Shown here: piece by piece, positions 10,162-17,892 of the stretch | Layout: every line of letters begins with the position of its first letter | Position numbering within the stretch: the first letter of the stretch is position 1 | The notes under the pieces: generated by a model | The model's database searches: none | What the model was told of the DNA's origin: nothing | The model's input: only the letters and a program-made list of their open reading frames with translations | Translations under genes and position numbers: made by a program | Assembly (NCBI RefSeq): GCF_020150455.1 | Contig: NZ_CP083740.1 | Coordinates: forward strand, 4,526,001 to 4,590,000 | Direction of reading: 5' to 3' | DNA length: 64,000 nt | Source: Bremerella sp. TYQ1 | GTDB lineage: Bacteria; Planctomycetota; Planctomycetia; Pirellulales; Pirellulaceae

Positions 10162-10190
10162 CTAAAATCGACCGAATCCATCGATTTTAG
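10162..10190. promoter_or_regulatory. Perfect 10-bp inverted repeat upstream of uvrA, candidate operator
   Basis: CTAAAATCGA (10162-10171) and its exact complement TCGATTTTAG (10181-10190) are separated by 9 bases. The element sits 30 bases upstream of the uvrA start, in the 265-base region shared with the divergent dehydrogenase gene. Its length and symmetry fit a repressor site, possibly an SOS operator, but it is not the E. coli or Bacillus LexA box. An RNA hairpin in the uvrA leader is the alternative. Confidence 0.4.
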
Positions 10191-10397
10191 GGGACCTGCC
10201 AAGCGTGGAGAAGGGTATACGGTAACGTCATCCGCAGGAATCGCCTGTTTCGCAACTCGACATTTTGGGGTCTGCCCCATGCCTGACCACCTTGCGGCGG
10301 CGTCCGGGCAAGGGTTCACCCGCTGGTTTGAGACCATTATTATGGGGCTTTTCGCCCTCAGACTTTCACCCCCTCTTTCAGACTCACGAGAATCATC

Positions 10398-11363
10398 ATG
10401 GCCAAGTACCGCGTTCTGTTGACCGACTATGCCTGGGAAGAACTGGAAATTGAAAAGCAAGTTCTTGCCGACAACGACGTCGAATTGATCGTCGCGACCG
10501 CCAAAGATGAAGACTCGCTCGTCGCTTTGGCCCAGGAAAACCAAGTCGACGCCATCATGACGAATTGGGCTCAGGTTACGGAAAAAGTCATTGCGGCCTC
10601 TCCCAATGTGAAAATTGTCGCCCGGCTGGGGATCGGGTTGGACAATATCGATATGGACTACTGCACCTCGCACGGAATCCTGGTCACCAACACGCCGGAC
10701 TACTGCCTGACCGAGGTCGCCGAACACACGTTGGCGCTTATTTTTGCGTGCTCCCGAAAAGTCGCCATGTATCATCACGACACCATGAGCGGCAAATACG
10801 ATCTCACCGCCGGGCCCATCATGCGGCGGATGGAAGGCCAAACGCTCGGGATTGTCGGGCTCGGTAATATCGGCATGCTGCTGGCGCAAAAGGCGAAGTG
10901 CCTTGGACTTAACGTCTTAGCGACCAGCCGCAGCGGTAAAACGATGGAGGGCGTCGAAACGGTCGAAATGGACCGCCTCTTGGCCGAATCGGATTACGTA
11001 TCGCTCCTCATTCCGGCAACTCCTGAAACCAGAAAGTCGTTTGGTGCCAAGGAGTTCCAGCAAATGAAACCAACCGCCTATCTGATCAACACGGCCCGCG
11101 GAGCCATCGTCGATCACGACGCCTTGGCCGCGGCGATTGAAGCTGGCGAACTTGCGGGGGCGGCGCTGGATGTGCAAGATCCGGAGCCTTGCGACCTGAC
11201 CATCGCCCCGTACAACGATCCCCGCGTGATCGTCACGCCGCATGCCGCTTTCGTCAGTGTCGAGTCGCTCGAAAACATGCGTAGCCGCGTCTCCCGCCAG
11301 GTAGTCGACTGCCTTCAAGGGAAGACGCCAGAGAACGTCCGCAATGGGCTGACGGCTGGTTAA
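10398..11363 (+). CDS. D-isomer-specific 2-hydroxyacid dehydrogenase (CtBP/PGDH-like)
   Basis: This cytoplasmic NAD-dependent enzyme of 321 residues has the two-domain arrangement of the family. The nucleotide-binding loop GLGNIG is at 154-159, and the catalytic triad fits Arg234 (NTARG), Glu263 (DPEP) and His282 (PHAAF). There is no C-terminal ACT or ASB regulatory domain, so it is the short form, closer to CtBP/glyoxylate or hydroxypyruvate reductase types than to full-length SerA. Substrate cannot be told from the sequence. It is divergent from uvrA and stands alone. Confidence 0.9.
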   Translation: MAKYRVLLTDYAWEELEIEKQVLADNDVELIVATAKDEDSLVALAQENQVDAIMTNWAQVTEKVIAASPNVKIVARLGIGLDNIDMDYCTSHGILVTNTPDYCLTEVAEHTLALIFACSRKVAMYHHDTMSGKYDLTAGPIMRRMEGQTLGIVGLGNIGMLLAQKAKCLGLNVLATSRSGKTMEGVETVEMDRLLAESDYVSLLIPATPETRKSFGAKEFQQMKPTAYLINTARGAIVDHDALAAAIEAGELAGAALDVQDPEPCDLTIAPYNDPRVIVTPHAAFVSVESLENMRSRVSRQVVDCLQGKTPENVRNGLTAG

Positions 11364-11371
11364 ATGGGGGT

Positions 11372-11395
11372 TTGCGTCCTTTGAGAGAGACGCAA
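11372..11395 (+). terminator. Weak terminator-like hairpin after the dehydrogenase
   Basis: A 7-bp stem TTGCGTC (11372-11378) with GACGCAA (11389-11395) begins 9 bases after the dehydrogenase stop. No T-run follows, so efficiency is doubtful. Confidence 0.35.
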
Positions 11396-11440
11396 CATCC
11401 ATTCTAACAGACTGTTCAAGCAAGATGTCAAAAAGTGCTT

Positions 11441-11474
11441 AGAAGTGCGTAATTCCCGAGGGTTACGCACTTCT
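11441..11474. terminator. Perfect 12-bp hairpin, terminator or dispersed palindrome
   Basis: AGAAGTGCGTAA (11441-11452) pairs exactly with TTACGCACTTCT (11463-11474) around a 10-base loop. It lies in the non-coding stretch between the dehydrogenase and the anchored coiled-coil gene, with TTCTTACTTT after it on the plus strand. Confidence 0.5.
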
Positions 11475-11690
11475 TACTTTGCGCGGACTTGGCATGTCGG
11501 AAATGGTTCCCTTATTTTCGGTCATTCGGACGCGCAAAGAAGAACCAAACTATCGATGAAAACCGACTCAAACGCCTTTGAAACGCGCAAACTTATTGGA
11601 TACTTGGACAATACTTCGTTAAAGTATCGCGCAGCGCGGCGCTTAAGCGGGTAGGGTAAAAATAAGGGTAACCGTTTCGGCGTTGGTCTC

Positions 11691-11810
11691 TCATCCGGTC
11701 CCCTCGCCCTTCCCAAGAGAGAGGGCTAGGGTGAGGGTTGATGAAGCGGGTACCCAGTAGGCCCCTCACCCTAACCCTCTCCCCAAAGGGGCGAGGGGAT
11801 CGGATGAAGA
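11691..11810. repeat. Inverted CTCACCCTAACCCTCTCC-type dispersed repeat
   Basis: Two arms related by inversion surround about 40 bases: CGCCCTTCCCAAGAGAGAGG.. GGTGAGG on the left and CCTCACCC..CTCTCCCC..GGGGCGAGGGGA on the right, flanked by TCATCCGGT and ATCGGATGA, which are also complementary. This matches a type of intergenic palindromic repeat common in many proteobacterial and planctomycete genomes. The surrounding 11,475-11,842 stretch has no credible gene. Confidence 0.6.
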
Positions 11811-11842
11811 AGTCGAACCCAACGAATTTTTGGGGTGGTCGA

Positions 11843-12604
11843 CTAGGTCGCTTTTTCTTCGGGCAACGGTTTAATCGAGAGGCCGCCGCTGCTGCGGATT
11901 TCGACTTCGTACTTCTTACCTGGGCGGACGCGCATCCCTTCGGATTCTTCGTTGGCGGCACGCACGCCATACTCGGCCGCTTTTTGTGGGTCGTTGGCGA
12001 TGTCCCAGAAGTTATCCCAGATCTTTTGCTCGAATGCGTTTGGCTTGTCGCGTAGGCCATACGCTTCCGGCCGCTCCCCTTCCTTGTCGATCGTGAAACC
12101 GTCGATCGGTTTTTGGTGCTCGCCGTAGATCTTCTGCAGAATGAAGATGGAAGCGGAACGCAGAGGGTCGTTTGTTTCGACCAGTTCATCTTCGAACTTG
12201 ACCACTTTGCCGTTGACGTAAACCATGTCGCCGTCAATCTTGAACTGCTGCGGGTCGGTTAGTTCGCGACCTTGTTGATCGAGCTCGACGAACTCGATAA
12301 TCGATTGAACCCGCTCGGCATCTTCCGGCTGCTCTTGGTTGAGGACCGAAAGCCGAGCCACGCGGCGATCGACTTTCAACAGCTTCAGCCGTAGCGCGAG
12401 CAAGTCGATCTCGTTTTCCAGCTCGCCGATCTTGGCGACATGCTGCTCGATCTCTTTGTTCTTCGCGGCAATCTGCAACTCTTTCTCGTTGTAAACCGAC
12501 CACGCATAGTACGACACGGTCGAGAACGCGATCAAAAGCAACAAGATCAACAGCGTTCGAACTGAGTTGTTAAACCGATCGATGGCGTCCACCACCTTGG
12601 CCAT
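11843..12604 (-). CDS. Membrane-anchored coiled-coil protein of unknown function
   Basis: I start at 12604 (MAKVVDAIDRF), where GGAG lies 7 bases upstream; the longer frame to 12820 has no such signal. The 253-residue protein has one transmembrane helix at about 15-37, then a heptad-like coiled coil rich in Glu, Lys and Leu (about 40-85), and an extracytoplasmic region with VDGxMVYVNGKVVKFEDE-type beta strands. There is no signal peptidase site, so it is probably anchored by its N-terminus. I do not recognise a family; the architecture would fit a cell-envelope structural or accessory protein. It stands alone beside repeat-rich DNA. Confidence 0.7.
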   Translation of the reverse strand: MAKVVDAIDRFNNSVRTLLILLLLIAFSTVSYYAWSVYNEKELQIAAKNKEIEQHVAKIGELENEIDLLALRLKLLKVDRRVARLSVLNQEQPEDAERVQSIIEFVELDQQGRELTDPQQFKIDGDMVYVNGKVVKFEDELVETNDPLRSASIFILQKIYGEHQKPIDGFTIDKEGERPEAYGLRDKPNAFEQKIWDNFWDIANDPQKAAEYGVRAANEESEGMRVRPGKKYEVEIRSSGGLSIKPLPEEKAT

Positions 12605-12840
12605 ACCAATGCTCCGTAACTTGCCCGGCAGTCCGGGAAGAGGTCTCGTCAAAAGATGCAAACCATGCCGATTCGCGTGCCGCCTGCCTCTATCGTACCG
12701 TGCCAGGCAGTCGCGAACCAATCCCAACTGCTGCAACCCTAATGCCAACGGAGCCGGAAGCAGGAATTTTCCACGCCCAGCCACTAGAATAAACCGCAAT
12801 CCCCAAAAACCGACCTCCATGCAACGCTGAAAGAAAACAA

Positions 12841-12980
12841 GTAGGGTCCGCTGTGCGGACGCCGGGCTACGGTGAGAAGTTTATTCCCCGGCAATCAAAA
12901 CGATTCCGGCCGAGTCCAGCAACGTGACAGTTCTCGGTCGTGATCACGCAAGCAGCGTCCGCACAGCGGACCCGACGGGG
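12841..12980 (+). repeat. Accessory repeat, copy A (with terminal inverted repeats)
   Basis: This copy starts with GTAGGGTCCGCTGTGCGGAC and ends with the complementary GTCCGCACAGCGGACCC, each arm itself a small hairpin (GTCCGC-ACA-GCGGAC). The core (GCTACGGTGAGAAG, TTTATTCCCCGGCAA, GATTCCGGCCGAGTCC) is shared with copies B-D. It lies just before the 106-residue orphan ORF. Confidence 0.85.
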
Positions 12981-13010
12981 CTCTGACTAATTAATAGGTT
13001 AGACGCAAAT

Positions 13011-13331
13011 ATGCAGATCAACGGCGAGATCCTCCCAGCCGCAGATACAGCCATATTCACTCGCGAAAGATGGTGTAAACTGATCACTTCACGAGCAGAA
13101 TTCAAACGTCCAACGCCCAAAGAAACGACAAATCCGTTTACCGGCGAAGCAATGACGGTGTTGCCACCTGAAGACGTCGCAGAAGTAGTATTTGACGGCA
13201 TTGTGGTCGGAAAAGTCTATTGGTCGATGTCTGATGTGCCATTAATTAATTTCAGTATCGAGGCATCTAACCTGGAAGTTGTGGAGGAGTGGGCAACTGC
13301 AATGGGAGGCCGATTTCACGTAACGGGTTAG
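13011..13331 (+). CDS. Small orphan protein, 106 residues
   Basis: This protein is small, soluble-looking, and has no signal peptide or membrane segment. It carries the stretch NPFTGEAMTVLPPEDVAEVV near residues 44-63 followed by a beta-rich C-terminal half (VVGKVYWSMSD). I do not recognise a named family. No strong ribosome binding site precedes the ATG. The stop codon abuts repeat copy B and the start lies 30 bases after copy A, so the ORF almost exactly fills the space between two repeats. The base composition is more AT-rich than the housekeeping genes nearby, consistent with acquired DNA. Confidence 0.6.
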   Translation: MQINGEILPAADTAIFTRERWCKLITSRAEFKRPTPKETTNPFTGEAMTVLPPEDVAEVVFDGIVVGKVYWSMSDVPLINFSIEASNLEVVEEWATAMGGRFHVTG

Positions 13332-13332
13332 C

Positions 13333-13470
13333 TAGGGTGCCAAGCCGTCGGCATGTCGGTTACGGTGGGAACTTTATTCCCCGGCAACCAAAACGATTCG
13401 AGCCGAGTCCCGCACGCCACGGTTGTCGGTCGTGATCACGCAAGGCGCGTCCGCACAGCGGACCCTACGG
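13333..13470 (+). repeat. Accessory repeat, copy B
   Basis: This is a direct-orientation copy of the ~140-bp repeat. It starts with AGGGTGCCAAGCCG, carries the core GGTTACGGTGGGAA..TTCCCCGGCAACC (an internal hairpin), and ends with the GTCCGCACAGCGGACCCTACGG hairpin. It begins 1-2 bases after the stop of the 106-residue ORF and ends 8 bases before the next open frame. Confidence 0.85.
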
Positions 13471-13478
13471 ACTTTTAA

Positions 13479-13967
13479 GATAGGGAGGCGACATTCGCTA
13501 ACTCAAACCAGTCGTGTTCTGAAAACATTGAACGGAGTATCGCCGCGATACTTTGGAAATGGAAATTTGCCGACTTAGGAGAAAGGGATGCAATCATTTC
13601 GAGCTCCGATCTCGCCACGCAAATCGAATTCTGGTTTCCGTTCTCTGAAATTGAGTTAACTCGCCGGCTGGGAACTTGGTGCGACGGGATTCCGCTTCTG
13701 CATGTCCGTGAGACGAATCGCCTCACTTTTTCCATTTCTGGCGTTGGCTTCTTTCCCCACCAATTAGCTCCATTCGAGACGGAATGGAACTTTCAGCACC
13801 GTCGCGATGCCGTTCCCAAAACCGTCATTCTTCGCCTGGGCCATGTCCATCACGAGAAGCAACAAAGTTCTCTCAAGAATAAGCATCCTGATTGCCTATA
13901 TCGCTCTCGACCGAAGAAAAATTCCGACTGGATGGTTGCCGTCGAACTGTTTGAACCTAGAAGATGA
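13479..13967 (+). pseudogene. Open frame of 162 codons without a canonical start (5'-truncated or decayed gene)
   Basis: The frame reads through 162 codons after a TAA at 13476 and ends with TGA at 13965-13967. It has protein-like composition, for example KWKFADLGERDAI, IEFWFPFSEIELTRRLG and FFPHQLAPFETEWNFQHRR, yet contains no ATG, GTG or TTG until a methionine close to its end. A purine-rich AGGGAGG lies at its beginning with a plausible spacing to codons ACA/TTC, as if a start codon had been lost. It sits tightly between repeat copies B and C. Either the 5' end was replaced by copy B, or the start is non-canonical. I recognise no family. Confidence 0.5.
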
Positions 13968-13979
13968 ACCGTGTGCTCA

Positions 13980-14127
13980 GGGTGCCATGCCGTCGTCTTC
14001 GTCGGCATATCGGTTACGGTGGGAAGTTTATTTCCCGGCAACCAAGACGATTCCGGCCAAGTCCAGCAATGCCGCGGTTTCCGGTAGTGACCACGCAGGC
14101 TGCGTCCGCATAGCGGACCCTACGGGA
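13980..14127 (+). repeat. Accessory repeat, copy C
   Basis: This is a direct copy with the longer left part (GGTGCCATGCCG..CGGCATAT hairpin), the GGTTACGGTGGGAAG core and the terminal GTCCGCATAGCGGACCCTAC hairpin. It starts 12 bases after the stop of the preceding frame and runs straight into the start region of the next ORF. Confidence 0.85.
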
Positions 14128-14151
14128 ATGGTTCTGACCATCAGAAACGTT

Positions 14152-14751
14152 ATGAATTCAGAAAAGACAATATTGGACAAAGTCAATTCAGGAGAATTAG
14201 GGCGAATCCATGTTTCTGCCGCGGCTTCGCTTGGCCATGCCGCTGCACTTTCGACTGGAATAGAGCCAATGATTCTCGATTCTCACTTTCGTACGCGAAT
14301 TGAGCGAGTGTCTGAGTTACTTACGGATCAGCAATGTCTTCAAGTTGCTCATAATATGGCAAGCCGCACGCTGAAGATTTGGCGCGAAATTTGTCCCGGT
14401 GATGAGCGAATCGGGCAAGTATTTGATGCTGGTGCGAAGTGGATGAACGATCGAGAACCGGTTGATTTTCGGTCACTGTCTACACTCGCTTCGGACATTT
14501 CGCATGAGTTAGATTACCCCGAGCTTACGGAGGACGTAGACCCTGAACGATGCCGGGCCATGCATGCTGCGGATAGTATCGGACATTTTGTGCTTGCTAT
14601 CCATGTCGTGACCCAGAGTGATGAGACGTTTAAACTCCCTGAGATAATTGGTTGGATAGCACGCTTTCATTGTCGAGCGTCGTTAGACCCTCAGCGTGAA
14701 CAACAGCGTCTCCAAGAAGAACTTGCAAGCCAATTACTTCAGTCGAGCTGA
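14152..14751 (+). CDS. Orphan alpha-helical protein, possible immunity-type
   Basis: I start at ATG 14152 (MNSEKTILDKVNSGEL); an in-frame ATG at 14128 touches the end of repeat C and is an alternative. The 199-residue product is predicted all-helical and soluble, with a segment ASRTLKIWREICPGDERIGQ near residues 75-95 that resembles the R-x-LP-xWE-x-xPxDxRP pattern of helical putative immunity proteins (Imm5-like). That likeness is an impression, not a proven match. Codon use is AT-rich compared with neighbours. It lies between repeat copies C and D with no same-strand partner, and no toxin gene is visible. Confidence 0.6.
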   Translation: MNSEKTILDKVNSGELGRIHVSAAASLGHAAALSTGIEPMILDSHFRTRIERVSELLTDQQCLQVAHNMASRTLKIWREICPGDERIGQVFDAGAKWMNDREPVDFRSLSTLASDISHELDYPELTEDVDPERCRAMHAADSIGHFVLAIHVVTQSDETFKLPEIIGWIARFHCRASLDPQREQQRLQEELASQLLQSS

Positions 14752-14776
14752 TCACGGATCTGGCTCTGTCCCCACT

Positions 14777-14923
14777 GGGTGCCATGCCGTCTTCTTCGTC
14801 GGCATGTCGGTTACGGTGAGAAGTTTATTCCCCGGCAACCAAAAAGATTCCGGCCGAGTCCCGCACGCCACGGTTTCCGGTCGTGACCACGCAAGCCGCG
14901 TCCGCACAGCGGACCCTACGGGA
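14777..14923 (+). repeat. Accessory repeat, copy D
   Basis: This is a direct copy nearly identical to C in its left part (GGTGCCATGCCGTCTTCTTC) and to A and B in the core and right end (GTCCGCACAGCGGACCCTAC). It closes the series of repeat-ORF units; after it come about 200 bases without a gene and then a lipoprotein gene. Confidence 0.85.
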
Positions 14924-15127
14924 GTCGACTTGATTCGTGTGTTTGATTGGCAGGCAATGCGTTGCTCACGGTAAGATTAACCTGAGTTATCCCATATGTC
15001 ACGAAAGGTGCGCGCCTCGCGGGAACGAATGATCGCGTCCGTATCTACGGTATTGGCAGCACGTCTCTGGCAGTTGATGATAGGCGGGAACGGTTTGGGC
15101 CTCGGAACTTGCACGTTGAGATTTTAT

Positions 15128-15652
15128 ATGAATGGTTCGCATCGATTTTCGTTTCTTTCGTTGGTGGTTCTTTGTGGACTGATGGTTGTGGAGGGATGCG
15201 GTCCGGCGGCGGGACCTCCGAAGCCAAGTCCGGCCGGGCAGAAGACGGTAACGTTTCCCAACGCGGCGGTGCAGTTTTCGGTGCCGGAAGAATACGTACA
15301 GCGATTAGAGCCAGAAGATACCGTGATGATTAAGCCTGCCAGCGATGCGGGAATAACGCTGCGATTTAATCTGCATGCGTTGCCGGAAGCGATGGCGGTT
15401 GAGTTTCTGAAAGCTCAAGCCGAAGAGAAAGGGCTGAAGGTGACGCAGGTCGGAGACAAGTCGACCTTCTCGGAAAGTGGCACGCATAGCGAAGGTGGTC
15501 ACGACTACGACATGAAGTTCTGGCAAGTCGCCTTCGGAGATTCGCTGGTGGTCATGTCGGCTGAGATCGACAAAAAACAAAAGTCCGACCCAGCCGTGAA
15601 GGCGTGCCTTCAGGAAGTGCCGAAGATGATTGAATCGATGCAGAAGTATTGA
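15128..15652 (+). CDS. Predicted lipoprotein of unknown function
   Basis: I start at ATG 15128 because the product then begins MNGSHRFSFLSLVVLCGLMV and has a lipobox ending VEGC, giving a 174-residue lipoprotein; the longer frame to 14996 would bury the signal. After the lipidated Cys comes a Pro/Gly/Ala-rich linker and a compact alpha/beta domain (about residues 35-174). The domain resembles the general fold of small PsbP/DUF1795-like secreted proteins, but no motif proves this. It overlaps the next gene by a few bases, so the two are probably co-translated. Confidence 0.7.
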   Translation: MNGSHRFSFLSLVVLCGLMVVEGCGPAAGPPKPSPAGQKTVTFPNAAVQFSVPEEYVQRLEPEDTVMIKPASDAGITLRFNLHALPEAMAVEFLKAQAEEKGLKVTQVGDKSTFSESGTHSEGGHDYDMKFWQVAFGDSLVVMSAEIDKKQKSDPAVKACLQEVPKMIESMQKY

Positions 15653-16464
15653 TACGGTATGGCCTGCGTCAGCTTTCGTTTCCTCGTGATCAGGACGGCA
15701 AGAGCTTCGTGTTGGGCGATCCGCAGTTCGGAAAACAAATCGGCAGCAATGGACCTCAGTGGGTCTTCCTGTGCTGGGGCATTTTATTCGCGTTGGTGTC
15801 GCTTGGCGGCATGCTGTTCGGCTTGAGCTTGGGGAAAGTGTATGTCGCCGTGGTGGTGCTGATTGCCTGTCCGGTGCCAATCGTTTTTGGGCTGTACTAT
15901 GCTTGGATGGCGACGAAACGGCAACGTCTTTTCGAGCGCGGTGTGAAAGTCGGCAGCCACTCGTTGTTGTTCGACGAGATCGATCACTTCACGTACTTCT
16001 CGGTCGAAGAGTATGTGAATCATATCTATACCTATTCGACGACAACGCTGAAGTTCATTCCCAAAGAAAGCTCGGACAAACCGAAGCTGAAGGTGATCTG
16101 GGGGGCGTTTTTCAAATCGCGTACTGGGGTCGAACGATTTCTGGATTGCATTTCTCAGTATATGGCCGCGCGGCAATCTGAGCAGCTGAATAACGACGGC
16201 AAGCTGGCGTGGGCCAATGGGATCTCGTTCGTCGACGAAGGGCTGCAATATGAGAACCGCAGCAATGTCACCCAGGTTGCCCGGTACGAAGACTTGGAAG
16301 TCAAGCAAACCAAGGGTCTGATGGGCAATCGCATCACCATCAAGGATCGAAAGACCAGGACAACCGTCGGTAAGCTGAACGCCTCGACGCCCAATTTCTT
16401 CGCGTACATGATCCTGCTGGAAGAACTCCGCAACAGAAACGTAGCGACAGCAGCGGCTCCATGA
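15649..16464 (+). CDS. Membrane protein with two TM helices, DUF6585-like
   Basis: The frame opens with TTG at 15649, overlapping the TGA of the lipoprotein gene, which suggests translational coupling; no better ATG exists before the membrane segments. Two hydrophobic helices (about 37-60 and 64-86) are followed by a soluble part in which LFERGVKVGSHSLLFDEID describes a PH-like or DUF6585-like beta domain, repeated weakly near the C-terminus (SFVDEGLQYENRSNVTQVARYEDLE). The function is unknown. The start codon is the weakest point of the call. Confidence 0.65.
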   Translation: MIRYGLRQLSFPRDQDGKSFVLGDPQFGKQIGSNGPQWVFLCWGILFALVSLGGMLFGLSLGKVYVAVVVLIACPVPIVFGLYYAWMATKRQRLFERGVKVGSHSLLFDEIDHFTYFSVEEYVNHIYTYSTTTLKFIPKESSDKPKLKVIWGAFFKSRTGVERFLDCISQYMAARQSEQLNNDGKLAWANGISFVDEGLQYENRSNVTQVARYEDLEVKQTKGLMGNRITIKDRKTRTTVGKLNASTPNFFAYMILLEELRNRNVATAAAP

Positions 16465-16591
16465 TTCTGAGAGTGCACCGAGAATGTGCACCTGGGCTTG
16501 ATCTATGGGATAGGATCATCTGTACGTAGTCTTGTCAAAAATGCGACGCGAGCCGAAGAGGTGCTCTATCAAAGTTAAAGAGGCGATTCGA

Positions 16592-17791
16592 GTGATCCGC
16601 ACAGCGGTAATGTCCTTGTGCGGATGTTTTATGTTGATGTTGGAAACTGGCTGTCAGCGAGACTTGTCGCCAACGCAGACTGCCGAGCCGCCGCCGGCAA
16701 AAACGCTTGCCGATCCGGAAAAGCGTTTCGATCCTTTGTTCCCAATACCCAGCAACGCAAAGATCGATCAGCGTGACGTGAAATGGGGATGCATTTCGGC
16801 TGATGGTCAGGAGCAATGTCCGCCGAAGCATACGTTGGCGTCGTCATATTTGAAGAACGAGTATCCTTTGCAACGACAAGCCGCGACGGTCGGCCAGCCA
16901 GGCGTACTGTTGATTTCGTCGGGCGAATGGCAGTACTTCAACAAGAGCGAATCGCTGACCACGAAACCGCTGACGAGCGACGTAGTTCATGTCGTGAATT
17001 TTGGTGAGTCGCTGTTTGGCGTGACCCGTAGAGAGCACCCGCGCGACCGTTCCATCTCGGACATTCATTGGTCGATCCACGCGCCGCTCGACTGCCATCT
17101 TGTTTACGACCCTTACGGCATGTGGGATCCCGCGGAAGGTGTTACGCCGCACAGCTACTTTTCGGAAGGGCTTATCCTCGTCGCTCAGGATGGTAAGTAC
17201 GGCTACGCCGATCGATATGGCGAAATCCAGATTCCGCCAATGTTTCAAGCCGGCCGGATGTTTTACGAAGGTCGAGCGGCCGTCATGGTTGATGGCCTGT
17301 GGGGATACATCAACACCCAGGGAGAAACGGTTGTCGAGCCGCAGTTCTCGTCGGTCTATGCGTTTGACGACGGCAAAGCATTGGTGCATCAGGACGAACC
17401 GGACGCCAAGCAGCATACGTACTTCTTCCTCGATGCAGAAGGAGAGAAGTTGCCGTTCACACCGAGACAGCTTCCCCTGCCCTATCACCATGATATGTCC
17501 CGGTTAAGTGATGGCCAGGTGGGTTTTGTCGACATCGACGGCGATTGGGCGATCGAGCCAGCCTATATCACCGCCAGCGATTTTCACGAATCGGGAGCAT
17601 TTGTCGTGAGCGAAAACCGAGAGGAATCTGGTTTCATCGATACGGAAGGAAACCTTGTCCTAAGCTTGCCAGGCCTTGTTGATGCAACCTACTTTCAATC
17701 AGGGCTGGCCTGGGTAACGCTCGACGATGATACGGTCGGCTATGTCAATCGCAACGGCGAATGGGTCTGGCAAGTGACTTCGGCCGATTAA
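16592..17791 (+). CDS. WG-repeat lipoprotein
   Basis: A GTG at 16592 preceded by AAAGAGG gives MIRTAVMSLCGCFMLMLETG and then a lipobox Cys; an ATG at 16610 is the alternative, and the frame stays open back to 16532. The mature protein carries WG (KWG) repeats: GKYGYADRYGEIQIPPMF, LWGYINTQGETVVEPQF, VGFVDIDGDWAIEPAY, SGFIDTEGNLVLS and VGYVNRNGEWVW. WG-repeat proteins form beta structures exposed outside the cytoplasm and often have binding roles; no enzyme motif is seen. It follows the lipoprotein/membrane pair on the same strand after 127 bases. Confidence 0.8.
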   Translation: MIRTAVMSLCGCFMLMLETGCQRDLSPTQTAEPPPAKTLADPEKRFDPLFPIPSNAKIDQRDVKWGCISADGQEQCPPKHTLASSYLKNEYPLQRQAATVGQPGVLLISSGEWQYFNKSESLTTKPLTSDVVHVVNFGESLFGVTRREHPRDRSISDIHWSIHAPLDCHLVYDPYGMWDPAEGVTPHSYFSEGLILVAQDGKYGYADRYGEIQIPPMFQAGRMFYEGRAAVMVDGLWGYINTQGETVVEPQFSSVYAFDDGKALVHQDEPDAKQHTYFFLDAEGEKLPFTPRQLPLPYHHDMSRLSDGQVGFVDIDGDWAIEPAYITASDFHESGAFVVSENREESGFIDTEGNLVLSLPGLVDATYFQSGLAWVTLDDDTVGYVNRNGEWVWQVTSAD

Positions 17792-17892
17792 TTGAACAAG
17801 CAAACGCCGCTCGCAAATCGTAGGCAATCGGTCCGTCGTCTGGTTAGAATAGCGGTTCCGTTCGACGCACTCTTACCCCACGGAGCCTCATC

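Noticed and set aside
13475..13735. 86-codon minus-strand frame in the repeat array
   Set aside because: The plus-strand frame over the same bases is twice as long and more protein-like; this frame has no ribosome binding site.
12841..14923. True integron with attC sites
   Set aside because: No integrase gene and no convincing GTTRRRY/RYYYAAC core pair at the repeat ends; one related element (25141-25224) lies alone. Kept only as an analogy.
12841..14923. CRISPR array
   Set aside because: Repeats are ~140 bases and spaced by 350-650 bases that look coding; no cas gene.
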